The position numbers were made by a program, and so were the translations under genes. From Diadema setosum (Eukaryota > Echinodermata > Echinoidea > Diadematoida > Diadematidae), in NCBI GenBank assembly GCA_033980235.1, contig CM067067.1, positions 25,767,603 to 25,831,602 of the forward strand: 64,000 nucleotides of DNA. Reading direction: 5' to 3'. How positions within the stretch are numbered: position 1 is the stretch's first letter; the number at the start of each line of letters is the position of its first letter. The notes under the pieces are model-generated. The model worked only from the letters and a program-made list of their open reading frames with translations, was not told where the DNA came from and searched no databases. This document shows positions 48,878-60,200 of the stretch, in pieces.

Positions 48878-50744
48878 TAGTTTTAATGCAGTCCAAATTG
48901 TTCGCGAGAGGTAGCAGACTACATTTTCTGCGTGTTCTCACATACCGGACATAATATTTATCCGCACCGATTACACACGAAGGCAGCAAAAATACAGATT
49001 AACTCTTGAGATTAACCCATGATTTTAGTATCTGAATAGAAAAATTAATCAGGATTATCTCATACGAACAGCGCATACTAGAAGACACGCACTTATGGGA
49101 AATAGAGTGGATTCATAGAATTATATTATGGCGCGTAGTCACACCTTTTGGCTTGTGTGCGTGAAACGTTCGACAAGCTGGCGACAGAAGAAGTTTTATA
49201 GTGAAAAGAATTTTCTGTAGTGTTATAATTTGGCATAAAAGAAAAGCAGTATGATAATTTTTTTATAACTTTTTTTTATGTAACTTAATTTGTATTTATT
49301 TTAGATACATCATTTGTCTCATAACTTAACACATCATATCTTAAATAATTAAAATGAGGAAGTACTAGTTTGGCAACTTTGACCGAAATCCCCGACTGAA
49401 ACTACCTCATTGACAAATTACGCTGCCGTGTTGTTTATCGCAGAGCCATTGACGCTTATTGCCTGCCAGATAGGGCCTACGTTGTTTACCCCCTGACATG
49501 AAATGGGTCCACATAACATTGCAAGACACTCGTCGCTCGTCCCCACGGCCCCGTAGCCATCGCGCGCTACTATAGCACACTCACCCAGGCCATCGCACAC
49601 AGCAGTGACTGCACTGTCGGATGGCTTACGAGTTACGAGAACAAGCAACTATCTTGGCTCATTCACTATTGGTGAGTGACTGTCTTGATGCTGTTACATA
49701 ATGTATGCGTGTAAACTTATTCCATGATTGTCTGTCTTGTGGCTGCCGTTGGTAATTTTAGCCTTAAAATCTTAATAATCTTAGTGAACACGGTCATGGT
49801 GAATTGCCTGAAAAGCTCAAGTGTCTCCCGTCACCATTTGCATTGCAATTGCGTTGGTCACTCAGCTACCACTGCGGTCACTGCACGTCCTAACTTTCTA
49901 CTTGTTAGTGTACTGTATTGGTTAGGCCTAAATTTTAAATTACTGCAGGTCTGCACCTCACGCTGGCAAAGAGGTTCTAAGGGTTTAAGTCGGGGGCCAC
50001 TACCTAAAGGCTAAAGTCTCCACCAGACAGTCACATCGCGCATCGCATGTAACACGCGCTGCGATCGGAGATCAGCTGGGGCGACATATTTTCATCGCTC
50101 TCAAGACATTCCTAATTCACCTTTTTCCTCCATAAAAACACAAATAACTTAGGTCTAGGCCTAATTGTAATCCAGATTTGTACTTTCGATTTCATGTGTA
50201 ACACTACAGTACAGGTGAAAAAAACATAGACAAGTGCAAGAATGTTTTTGATTTCGAATGGATTTCAGGTGGCAGATTAAAGATTTACAAAGTTTTTCAA
50301 ACGCAATGATGCACAATGCATCCTATTCCTAGAATCCTACATTGAAGTGTGTGTATAATGTGAGGTGCGCTATGGGCGGCAAACTATTAAAATTCAGTGC
50401 CTATCATTAGTTCGCCAACCTGGGAGTGCATAGGAAATACATGCAAGTGGCGACTATATGGTAATTGACGTTATGAAATACATGTACCTCTGCCAAGGGA
50501 GGAGGTTAGAGTCTACTCTGTAAAGGCAGCAAGCGGCCCATAATTCAACCGTAATGGCGTCCAAAATTTGATTGCCCGCTAGGCCCTACATCTAAAACCT
50601 ATGCTTTTGCGTATGGTCAAATTTTGGCACGGGAGGTCGAACCTTGGACACTTCGCTTTACCGTGGCGTTGGTTTGTTTGTTTGTCCATGTGCAAAATAG
50701 ATTCAAACTCTGAAGTGGTGAATGGATTTGGATGAAACTCGTTC
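48878..50744. other. Non-coding stretch with a GC-richer block
   Basis: A GC-richer block at 49420-49660 contains good donors on both strands (ATTG|GTGAGTGAC on plus near 49671; CCTGG|GTGAGTGTG on minus near 49583). It could be an untranslated first-exon or promoter region, but no coding exon can be tied to it. Confidence 0.3.
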
Positions 50745-51795
50745 AATTGTGCACTCTACGGCCCTATATTATCGGTGCGAGATTTTACCCTAATCGAGCA
50801 GTGCTCGCGAAAATCGAGTAGACCTATCAGGCACCGCGGGTTCGACAGCATGTCTTCTGGTACTGTACTGTGTGCATGTGTGTGAGATTTCGCATTTGGA
50901 TGCAGTGTGTATGTGTCAACGTGGGTGTGCTTGATGAAAGCACTATACGGTACGCCACAAGCGCGAGCAGAGACAAACGGGGTGCTGTGCATAGTTGGCA
51001 CACAACGGAAAGCAACGAGTGGTAAACTTTCGTCCTTCAATCATGATTTTAAAGAATGCTGCATTACATCTTAAGCAGGGGATCATTAATTAACCTACAT
51101 GTATAGCAGAGGACATTCTACAGTATGTCCACTCATGGCCTTGGCAAAATTATTCTGTGAAATGATAATAAAAAGCCCCCCAAATCTTATCCCAACTCAT
51201 CAGTTACTGTTAGTGTTCATATTGTCTACACAGCACAGTTTACCATTCTACTAGCCCAACCAGATACAGTGCGACGCACCAAGCACGCACTTGTGTACAG
51301 CGACAGGACTGTGTATACCGATTTAAGGGCAGCCAATACATGGACACACACACACAGAAGCCTCGCCCGCCGTGTGGTTGGGTTTTTGCGCGATTTGTGA
51401 TGGGGTTGGATCGGAATAGAAATATTCACGTAACTGTTGTGGCTAGCTAGGATGTTCAAAAATGGAATCTACTGTATCACAGACTACTGCCAACTTTCTC
51501 ATACTTTTCGTCATGATCATTGCAATTTTCTGCGATGAAACATTACAAATGTAAAGCTCGATAATCCTGCAGCAGAGAGTAAAGGCACACGATAGCACAA
51601 TCCCATGTGTCGGCTCCGCAGTTCACCAAAGCGCAGTGAGTGAGGGGGGCTTTTAGTGACCTTATCACTTGTCAAAGTGCACTCCATACAGCAAGAGAAG
51701 CTCGCCAGCTGCTCAGTGCGTGGTGGTTGATGGGATATCACCATGGAGTACGGCGAATGAGGTACCGATAATATAGGGCCGTAAAGTGCACAATT
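50745..51795. mobile_element. 1.05-kb TIR element
   Basis: The left end AATTGTGCACTCTACGGCCC and the right end, inverse AATTGTGCACTTTACGGCCC, pair over 32 bp with one mismatch, both continuing to TATATTATCGGT. No transposase-like frame is found, so a non-autonomous DNA transposon is the likely identity. Confidence 0.65.
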
Positions 51796-53129
51796 TCCGA
51801 AACTTACAGGAAAGATTGAGAATGACACAAGAAACAGATGATTAAATTGTGGTAGTCATGCACTTTATGGCCCAAAGTGCATGATTGCCTAAATTTTGGT
51901 AGTGATCCATGATTTGTGGATTTTATAAAGGATTTTCAATATTTTGGCAGGTAGGGTCAATGAACGTGGGAGTTCAAGCTGCGCATTTTTTAGGTTTTCA
52001 TACGCGCACTAGAGTGCGTCTAGTTTCTGCTGGGGTGAGGTGCGCCACGCGACTGGATATTGATGACGCAACAAAAGGCTTCCATGTTGGGAAATCGGGC
52101 GACTTACAGCATGCATACAATGTAACGGTAGTACGTACATGTATGGGTGGAAATCGATCACTGATCTCTGTGGAAGAACAAGTGGGTAGAAATAAGCTGC
52201 TTGGCGGAGGTCTGCGCTCTCAGACTATCAAGAGTGCTTCTCTTGTTTCTACTGTGTTCTACTTCTTAAGTTCGAGACCACCTATATGTAAACTTTACTT
52301 GATATTTAGAACGTCTACAAGGAACTGTAGGAGAGTGGGCATGGATCGTGTCGCCAGATGCTTTTTTTGATAATTTTTTTGGTGGCTCTGAATTCTGTAC
52401 TCATATCAGAGGATGAAATTTCTGCCAAAATAACACTAATGTTTATAGTTATTCACAAAGCCCTGAAAATTACAAATTTCGCAAATTATGTAGACCTGCG
52501 GCACCCGCACCAAGGTTCAACCTCCCGTGCTAAGGTTCAACCGCGCGCAAAATCACATAGGTTTCTAACAACATGTTACGGACGGCGTTGTAGTCGAATC
52601 AGGGGGGGCTTGCATTAGGGTCTAAATTATTCACTCCACCCCTCCCCCTCCAATTTTTGGAAAATAGACTTGAAGTTAACCCCTCTAACCAGTTACAAAA
52701 AGTTATTTTGTAGCACAGTGTAAAATTGCATTAATTCCGGACACAATTTTCACAATGGAATATACAAGTGCATGTAAATTATAATCAATGTCTTTCACAT
52801 CTTGTCCATGCACCGGAATTTCGATTCATACCCACAATTCACCATACATATTTGTACCAAGCAGACGACAGAGAAAATTGGCAAATGAGGCTCAAATTTC
52901 GTTTTGCACAGTAAAAGGTCTAACATGAAAATTTTTGAACAATTAAATGTGATAGAACCTTGTGATACAATGTAGTTTGACATCTTCTTAGTAAATCTGA
53001 GGTGAAATTTGAAATTTGTAGTGTTTCTACATTTTTGTGTTGCATTTTTTGGCGATTTCGACCCCTATACAGCGCTCAGTGAGGCTGGTCTATGAAGTCC
53101 TGTGCATATTGAATGTCATCTGTATGCAG
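51796..53129. other. Non-coding or undetermined stretch
   Basis: A 153-codon plus frame at 51909-52370 is the longest here. It contains no recognisable domain and its composition is not clearly coding. I leave it uncalled. Confidence 0.3.
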
Positions 53130-53217
53130 AGATGTGTGCGTCCAAAATTACCATGCTGTCCGGTTATTGTGGACAAGGCCAAGGCTGTAGGGCAATTGGC
53201 AAGGCCAAGGGACCAGG
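53130..53217 (+). CDS. Tentative internal exon, unknown gene
   Basis: Bounded by TCTGTATGCAG and CCAGG|GTAGGG. In the open frame it encodes MCASKITMLSGYCGQGQGCR followed by AIGKAKGP, a Gly/Cys-rich segment with an SGYCGQGQGCR core. The exon begins with two bases completing a codon and ends with two bases. That is exactly the phase needed to join the exon at 53846. I do not recognise the protein. Confidence 0.3.
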
Positions 53218-53718
53218 GTAGGGGTTGTATTTTAGGGCTGTAATTTACACAATTTTGACTTCGAAAGAACTCTAACCCTATTAAAATGTCATTTGTAAAG
53301 AATTCTCAGTAGACCATCTAGGCCCCTATTCAACTAATGATATGGTAGCTTAAATACAGTGTACATGTGTATGTTGTTGGAATGAGCAAATTCGGGGCAC
53401 ATTCCATTATGGGATGTAATAAGACTACGTACTGCAAGTTCAAAGTCGGTTTAAAATTAACTGTACAAATTGCTGCAAGCAGGTGTTGTATATATTGCAA
53501 TGGATTTGCTCTGATAGTGATGAAGATAAGAGGGTTATGGAGGAAGTCAAGGAACTACCAGTAGTTTAAATATGAGAGACAGGTGCAATTATGATCCAGG
53601 TGTTGAGAGTACATACCCATGTACTCTAAAGAAGAATGCAACACAATGATCAACTTTCTTTGTTTAGCCTACATTGAGTTTGTTAATTTCACATTACATG
53701 CTCACGAGGTGTAGGCTT

Positions 53719-53845
53719 TCTCTCTCTCTCTCTCTCTCACCATCTCCCTATTGCTTTTCTTCACTTTTCTTCTCTCGTCTTCTTCTTTTCCTTTTTTCTT
53801 ACTTTCTTTCATTCTTCTTACTGCTTGTGCTGACCTCTGGCACAG
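53719..53845 (+). repeat. CT-rich tract before a candidate acceptor
   Basis: A CT array (53719-53739) and a long pyrimidine-rich tract lead to CTCTGGCACAG. It is either simple sequence or a strong polypyrimidine tract for the exon at 53846. Confidence 0.7.
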
Positions 53846-53981
53846 ACAGCATGCCGTTGCACAGAGTGAAGGAGCGCATGCTGCCCTGGTAGGAAAGATG
53901 CGCTCAGACCGGGTATTCAATGTAATGAATTTTGTTGTGGGTTTGAACGTACGTGGACGCTTTTTTGCATCCATTGAGATG
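53846..53981 (+). CDS. Tentative internal exon, phase-compatible with 53130-53217
   Basis: Acceptor GGCACAG, donor ATG|GTGAGTTGG. Joined to the exon at 53130 it reads through 45 codons without a stop, including SDRVFNVMNFVVGLNVRGRF. The 136-nt length fits the phase. The minus-strand frame over the same interval is a shadow. No homologue is recognised. The retrotransposon at 55608 would lie in the next intron if the gene continues. Confidence 0.3.
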
Positions 53982-54131
53982 GTGAGTTGGGGAGCATGTG
54001 AGTGTCTAAATGAGCCATTATGATCTCCATACTCTTGAACAACGCTTGTGAGCCTTGTGTAATATTTTGTGCTTCAGGGTATACAGTTGGGTATGCACTC
54101 GAACCTACAAAGATACACACACACAGACATA

Positions 54132-54341
54132 CTGTACGAGCTGATATTTTCGCGTACAGACATTTTCGCGAATTGCTACTTGGAGGACATTTTCGCGTGT
54201 TGTTAATTTCGTGGTTGCGAGGGTCTCACATGTTTTTATTTTCGCACGTTGTTATTTTCGCGTGATGTTATTTTCGCGGTTCAAAGGCGATTTGCGAAAT
54301 TCGCGAAAATAAAACCACCTCGAAAATTTCAGCTCGTACAG
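54132..54341. mobile_element. 210-bp TA-flanked MITE with TTTTCGCG repeats
   Basis: The ends CTGTACGAGCTGATATTTTC and their inverse with one mismatch are flanked by TA at 54130-54131 and 54342-54343. The interior repeats ATTTTCGCG at least six times. The style matches the TA-flanked element at 31350-31514 but the termini differ. Confidence 0.8.
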
Positions 54342-54615
54342 TACTGAAGTAGACATGCACCAACACTTCTCAAAGACTTCTTTCAATTTGCCATATTCAT
54401 TGTAGACTCTAAAGGTATTGATTTTCAGTTCCTGGTTACTTTGTATGACGCATAATATTAGACGACTAACTTCAGTTTCAGACTGGGGTCTCGTGAAGAG
54501 TGATGATGTTTTTAGCAACGACATGAAAGGCAATGATTTATGGCAAGTTAAATGAAGTTGGGCAAGAAATGCAGTTGGTAGAATGCACATGACTAAGACA
54601 AATGCAGACACACAT

Positions 54616-54891
54616 ATGTGACCCGCTACAACAAAAGGATCCTATTAAAAGTCGCTGATGGGTGAGCCGAGAAAATAGAGTTTGAAGTCAGATCACCAAA
54701 TCTGTCAAAACGTTCGGATTTCTGTTTTTAACATAATTTTGTACTCTAATGTACATTTGTATTTTCTATCATCTGCCGAAATTTCGAAGCTAAATGATCA
54801 AAGGAAAGGCCTGAAAATAGCATTTTTTTCTGGGCCATGGTTGGCTCGCCCGTCAGCGACTTTAGGATCCTTTTGTTGTAGCGGGTCACAT
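54616..54891. mobile_element. 276-bp MITE with long ATGTGACCCGC ends
   Basis: Inverted arms of about 50 bp begin ATGTGACCCGCTACAACAAA and continue AGGATCCT..AAAGTCGCTGAYGGGYGAGCC on both sides with few differences. The interior is AT-rich and non-coding. Confidence 0.8.
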
Positions 54892-54988
54892 GCATAGTTT
54901 CTAAACTTCTTCAACTGGCTTCTTTCAACGTGCCACAGCACATGTTGTATAGCTCCCACGTCGAGTCGCGGTTATGACTTGAAAGATA

Positions 54989-55301
54989 CTGTATAAGCAG
55001 TTACATTCGCGAGGGTTTAAGTTTAGTGAATTTAACAACTCACAAAAATGTTGCCATGCGCTAGGGTAATAGCGCATTGACAATTTACCCTTGGTGTCAA
55101 TTCACGAAAACAACATCTCAGGAAAATGTCTATGACCTGCTCATTTGCGAAAATACCTGTACGCGAAAATAACAGCTTGTACAAGGGTATTAGTGCATTT
55201 ACAATAAGCATTGGTTTCAATTCGCGAAAACAACATCTTGCGAAAATGCTGTGACCTCATTTGCAAAAATATCCATATGTCAAAATAACAGCTTTATACA
55301 G
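54989..55301. mobile_element. About 313-bp MITE with an internal duplication
   Basis: The end CTGTATAAGCAGTTAC pairs imperfectly with the right end, inverse CTGTATAAAGCTGTTAT. Inside, a roughly 120-bp unit is repeated in tandem (starting GGGTAATAGCGCATTGACAA and GGGTATTAGTGCATTTACAA). Both copies contain TTCRCGAAAACAACATCT. CGCGAAAAT blocks link it in style to the TTCGCG elements. Confidence 0.6.
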
Positions 55302-55602
55302 TGTATACAGTATGTAGCGTAATGCAACCCTGCATTCACCTGTAATGTTAGATGGCAAACTTCAGTTTCAGATCATGCAGGCAGTGTAAGCTGCTATCTC
55401 TTGTGAAGAGTGCATTTGTTTTGAACAACAATATAAAAGTCGCCATCCATATTGATGCTTTCAGACAACCGATTTGATTGAAATTCATGCGAGTAATTGG
55501 AAAAAAGCAACACTTGTATTGCTGTCTGTATTTGGAAAGGTAGTGATTGCTGTCATGGCTGATCTCATATCTCTGCCATGTGTAATGACAATTTATTTGA
55601 TT
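55302..55602. other. Flank of the LTR retrotransposon
   Basis: Unremarkable AT-rich sequence that served as the insertion target. The 5-bp duplicated site GAGTA follows at 55603-55607. Confidence 0.4.
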
Positions 55603-55848
55603 GAGTATGTCACAAATGTACACACAAGTAGTTATGTACAAGTATCAAGGCTGTATGCATGGTTGTTTTAATGTGTATGTACACAGGTGGACCAGAATAA
55701 TGGAGAACATTCTATATGATATAGATATAGTACATACAGGCTGACCAGATCAGTGGAGAATTTTCTACATGGTATACAATGTAGCTACAGTACATGTATG
55801 CATGTGACAGGAAATACATTATAGCTCACTCAATCTAGAATGATTTAA

Positions 55849-56207
55849 AGGCACAATTTACCTTTTGCATATGAAACAAAAACCCAGCATTAGTGCTTTA
55901 AAATAGTTCTAAAATGTGATTTAGGGATAGAAACAACCACTGTAAAAATTTGAATCCGTGTAATTGATGTCAAGTGTTGTTAAATACACAAAATATAAAC
56001 AATAGTTATAATAAAAATGTTTCCAGACTAAAGCGTATACAGTTACGGTTTATTGAGAAAAACACTGATATCTCCTTATATTTTAGGCTTTATTGCAAAA
56101 ATTTTATATGGTAGGATGTTTTATGATACAACAGACCTACACATATGAATCAAATGTGATATCTTGAACATTTTTGAAATCACTGCTCCCAAAGGTAAAC
56201 TGGACCT
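55849..56207. mobile_element. 359-bp TTAA-flanked MITE inside the 5' LTR
   Basis: TTAA lies on both sides (55845-55848 and 56208-56211). The ends AGGCACAATTTACCTTT and, inverted, AGGTCCAGTTTACCTTT differ at two positions. It is absent from the 3' LTR, where the empty site GATTTAACCC is intact. The insertion plus one TTAA copy is 363 bp, exactly the LTR length difference (1517 minus 1154). It sits in U3 upstream of the TATA box. Confidence 0.95.
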
Positions 56208-56424
56208 TTAACCCATTCCAGAAAATTCTGGGAAGTGCTGGCTGAGTGAGGCACTGCCCTTGTAGCCCAATGTGATTGGTAGTTAATTTTGGCAATGATG
56301 TTATGCACATATTAGGAAATGAGTCATCCAGGATTCCTGGAATTTGGACTTGCTAGTATGTTCAGGTATGTAGCCCCAGGTTGGAGAAAATTACAGAATG
56401 TACTAGAAAGGGGTGAATGGATAG

Positions 56425-56432
56425 TATATAAG
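56425..56432 (+). promoter_or_regulatory. LTR TATA box (5' LTR)
   Basis: TATATAAG in the context ATGGATAGTATATAAGCCGG, repeated at 62745-62752 in the 3' LTR. Transcription is expected to start about 25-30 bp downstream, which sets the U3/R boundary near 56455. Confidence 0.6.
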
Positions 56433-57128
56433 CCGGAGAAATTCTGCAGTAGGGAGAGTACCCAACACCTCTGCTCTGAGAGTTACGTCACTTCTGGCTC
56501 TGAAGGGACTTGTTAAAGTCAGTCCTGTGTTACCTGCTGACCTGCTATACAAACTGTGTTTGTGGAGATAAGGCCTGGGAGACATTTTGCCTGCAGAGAA
56601 TTAATTTGCCTACATTGGAGATAGACTCCATATTTTAGTGTCAACGGACATTATTACGGCAAAGCTGTGACGGGCTGGATTCCTTGCTGGACATTATAAA
56701 GTGAATCATCATTCAACGCATCAACTGGACGTGGTCGTCATAACGTTTGGATTTTGCACGTTTCGCCGTGGACATTTAGTATCGTGGACTTTGCCCCGGA
56801 TTTATAACACGGATTATTGCAACCAGCGCCTCGGGATTTACGTCGGAGGAATCATTCATTGGTGCGTCGCGGATCATTCATCTGTGCAATCGAACATTGT
56901 ATCTGGACACTACCGGGGAACTGTAGGGACTTTGTTCTTTATGATTTGGATGCATGTAAGTGATTCCATGACCGATTTGTAATTGTTTCTATTGATCATT
57001 ATTGTACTGATGTGAAAACCGATTACGAGTCTGTACCCACAATATCACTGTTAATAAATCGCCTGAACATTAGTTGATTGTTTCTTTTTGTGCGATCATT
57101 CTCAGAGTGATTGTGGTCGTAACAAAAT

Positions 57129-57146
57129 TGGGGGCTTGTGTCCGAG
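57129..57146 (+). other. Primer-binding site
   Basis: TGGGGGCTTGTGTCCGAG begins four bases after the LTR end. Its first eight bases match the proline-tRNA-type site known from gamma-retroviruses, with differences later. The primer tRNA is therefore probable but not certain. Confidence 0.5.
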
Positions 57147-57265
57147 AAGTGAATTTAAAGCCAAAACTTAGAATTTGGAACGTTCCGGAATCCAGAATAT
57201 TGGTACAGACAAAATACCAGTGAGTTGATTGTTCAATTGCATATTGTGTGTAATACATTGTGACA

Positions 57266-60200
57266 ATGTCAATCAGTACAATGGATGTTCAGGCATTTGT
57301 TCAGAGGACAGATTTGTCCCTCAAAGATTTGCAAAGGTTACGCAAATGTGATTTGACTGCTATTGCACAGCATTTAAATGTTGATGTTCCACAAGGTGTA
57401 AGAAAGGCAGAGATTCTTGACTTAGTAGCTGGTCACATGGAGCTCAAAGAAGAAATTGACACTCCAGTTCAAGCTCAAATTTCAGATCAAATACGGCTTG
57501 AGCTTGCTAAATTGGAAATCAAGGAGAGAGAAAGAGCAAGGGAACTAGAACTAGAGAAAGAGAAGATGAGATTAGAAATGGAAAGAGACAGAGAACAAAG
57601 AGAAATAGAAAGAGAGCAAAGGGCTAGAGAAATGGAATTGAGAGAAAAGGAACTGGAAATTAAGAAATTCGAAGTGGAGCAACAAGTGAAATTGCGTGAG
57701 ATGGAAATGGCTCATGCACATACTGTTGAAAATCGTGAAAGGGCTCCTCCTGAATTTGATTTGGCCAAGAACATTCGATTGGTGCCAAAGTTTGAAGAGA
57801 ACAGAGTTGATGCATACTTTGTGTCATTTGAGAAGGTGGCTAACAGTTTGAAATGGCCACAGGAATTTTGGCCCATGCTCCTTCAAAGTGTGTTTGTCGG
57901 CAAAGCAGCTGATGTGTACTCATCTCTCTCTGAAGAGCAATCACGTGACTATGCTACAGTCAAGAAGGCAGTGTTGAATGCTTATGAGTTGGTGCCAGAG
58001 GCATACAGACATAAGTTCAGAAATTCGTACCGCAAACCAGGCCAGACACATGTTGAGTTTGCTCGTGAAAAAGAAATGATGTTTGATAGGTGGTACAGAT
58101 CCCTGAAAGTGGATCAGGATTTTGATAACCTACGTGAGGTTGTTCTCTTGGAAGAATTCAAAAAGAGTGTTGCTTTCAGTGTGAGGTCGCATTTGGATGA
58201 TCACAAAGTGACAAGTTTGCATAAAGCAGCTTTGATGGCTGATGAGTATGAGCTGACCCACAGAAATGACAACAGACCACCTTTCAGGAATTTCTCTGGA
58301 AATAAGAGAGACAAAAATCAGTCGAGCAATCCAAAGAATGCTGGTTCTGAAAAAGGCACGAGTTCTGAAACTTCATCGGCACCAAAGCCTCAATCTGACA
58401 AAGGGTCCAGTACAAGTGCAAATGTCATCAAATGTTTTCACTGTAATAAGACAGGGCATGTAAAGTCACAGTGTTGGAAGTTGCAAAACAAAACGAAGAA
58501 GGACATGGGATTTGTCATGTCAAAAAGTGTCCTACCCGAAAATAGTGTCCCGTTCAGTGAAACACAGGCCATTGAAAGTCGATCTCCCAAATTCAAAGAT
58601 AGGACTAAGCAGGTGGATGAGAGCTATCGTTGCTTTTTGTTTGATGGTGAGGTGACCCCATGTACTTCTGGTGAGGCAGGTAAACCAGTAGTCATCCTGC
58701 GGGATACGGGGGCCTCTCAGTCGTTGATGGTGGATGGTGGTATGACTTTTCCACCAGATAGTGCAGTAAATGCAAAAGTCTTGATTCAGACTGTTGATGG
58801 CAGTTATATGTCAGTACCACTGTATAGAGTGGATTTGAAGTGTGACCTAGTTTCTGGTCCTGTCACTGTTGGAGTTGTTCCTGAGTTGCCCATGGTAGGC
58901 ATTGATTTCCTGTTGGGGAATGACTTGGCTGGGGACAAGGTGGTTGCGTCTCCAGTTGTTTCGGATAAACCAGTGGTGGTTGCTGAAACTGAGCAGTTGC
59001 AGGAGGAGTTTCCTGGGATTTTCCCAGATTGTGTTGTGACTAGGTCTCAGGCTCGTAGAGCTGTTCAGGATGATGCGGATTCTGTTGATGTGGAGGAGAA
59101 TTCCGGTGTTTGGTTGGCAGAAACCTTTTTCAAGGATTTGAATGATGGGGTTGCTGTATTAGGCTCCGAGGCTAACAGTGATGGGCTGTTTAGCAAGTCT
59201 TCCTTGGTTGAAGCACAGCAGGCAGACTCTGAGTTAAAAGGCTTGTCTCAGACGGCGTGTTCTGAGGCTGAGGCTGAAAAGGTCCCTGAGTGCTATTATG
59301 TCAAAGATGGCATTTTGATGAGGAAGTGGAGACCTCCCCATAGGCCAGCTGATGAGGATTGGACGGTGGTCCGTCAAGTTGTTGTCCCTCCCAGTTACCG
59401 CGGTGAGATCTTGAGGATTGCTCACGAGTTACCAGTTGGCGGCCATTTAGGCATCAGAAAGACAAAGGATCGGATCATGAGGCATTTCTATTGGCCAGGG
59501 TTGAATGTGGATGTGGCCGAGTTTTGCAAGACTTGTCACACATGTCAGGTGGCTGGTAAGCCACAGCATTCAGTGAAGCCGGCGCCGTTGATTCCGATAC
59601 CTGCGTTTGATGAACCATTCAGTCGGGTTTTAGTCGACTGTGTTGGACCTTTGCCTAGGACTAGGTCGGGTCATAAGTACCTCTTGACAATCATGGATAT
59701 GTCTACACGGTTTCCAGAGGCTATCCCATTGAGAAATATCACTGCTAAGACTGTGGTAGATGCTCTAGTGCAGTTTTTCACTAGGTATGGGTTGCCCAAG
59801 GAAGTGCAGTCTGACCAAGGGTCAAATTTCATGTCAGGCATATTTCAAGAGGTGATGTATTGTTTGGGTGTGAAGCAGCTGAAGTCGTCAGCTTATCATC
59901 CCCAATCCCAAGGTGCGTTGGAGCGCTACCACCAGACCCTAAAGACAATGATTAGGGCATTTTGTGAGGAGTATCCCGAGGATTGGGATAAGGGCATCCC
60001 TTTCCTGCTGTTCGCAACAAGGGACTCCCCAAATGAGTCGACGGGTTTCAGCCCATTTGAGTTGGTGTACGGTCATGAAGTTAGGGGCCCACTGAAGCTC
60101 ATCAAAGAGAAATTCATGACTGAGGATGATGAGGTCCACCTACTTGACTATGTGTCAAAGTTTCGTGAAAGGCTTTCAAAGGCTTGTGAGGTAGCTAGGG

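Larger units (their letters stand above)
55608..57124 (+). repeat. 5' LTR (1154 bp plus a 363-bp insertion)
   Basis: It matches the 3' LTR except for the inserted MITE and its TTAA duplication, an A/G difference in the CAATCT(A/G)GAATG context, and G/A in GGACTTT(G/A)CCCC. U3 runs to the TATA box near 56425, then a long R of roughly 600 bp ends near the AATAAA at 57053-57058. U5 is only about 50 bp. A strong GTAAGT donor sits in R at 56955-56960. The small frames inside (65, 60 and 93 codons) recur in the 3' LTR and are not recognisable proteins. Confidence 0.95.

Noticed and set aside
51909..52370. A 153-codon plus-strand frame
   Set aside because: It is the longest anonymous frame after the Gag-Pol and the microsatellite artefact, but composition and motifs give no support and no splice partners were found.
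56319..56982. Small frames (65, 60 and 93 codons) repeated in both LTRs
   Set aside because: They are duplicated only because the LTRs are. They have no recognisable domain, and the LTR region is expected to be regulatory.
57260..57262. GTG as the Gag-Pol start
   Set aside because: Eukaryotic initiation at GTG is rare, and an ATG with A at -3 lies six bases downstream in the same frame.
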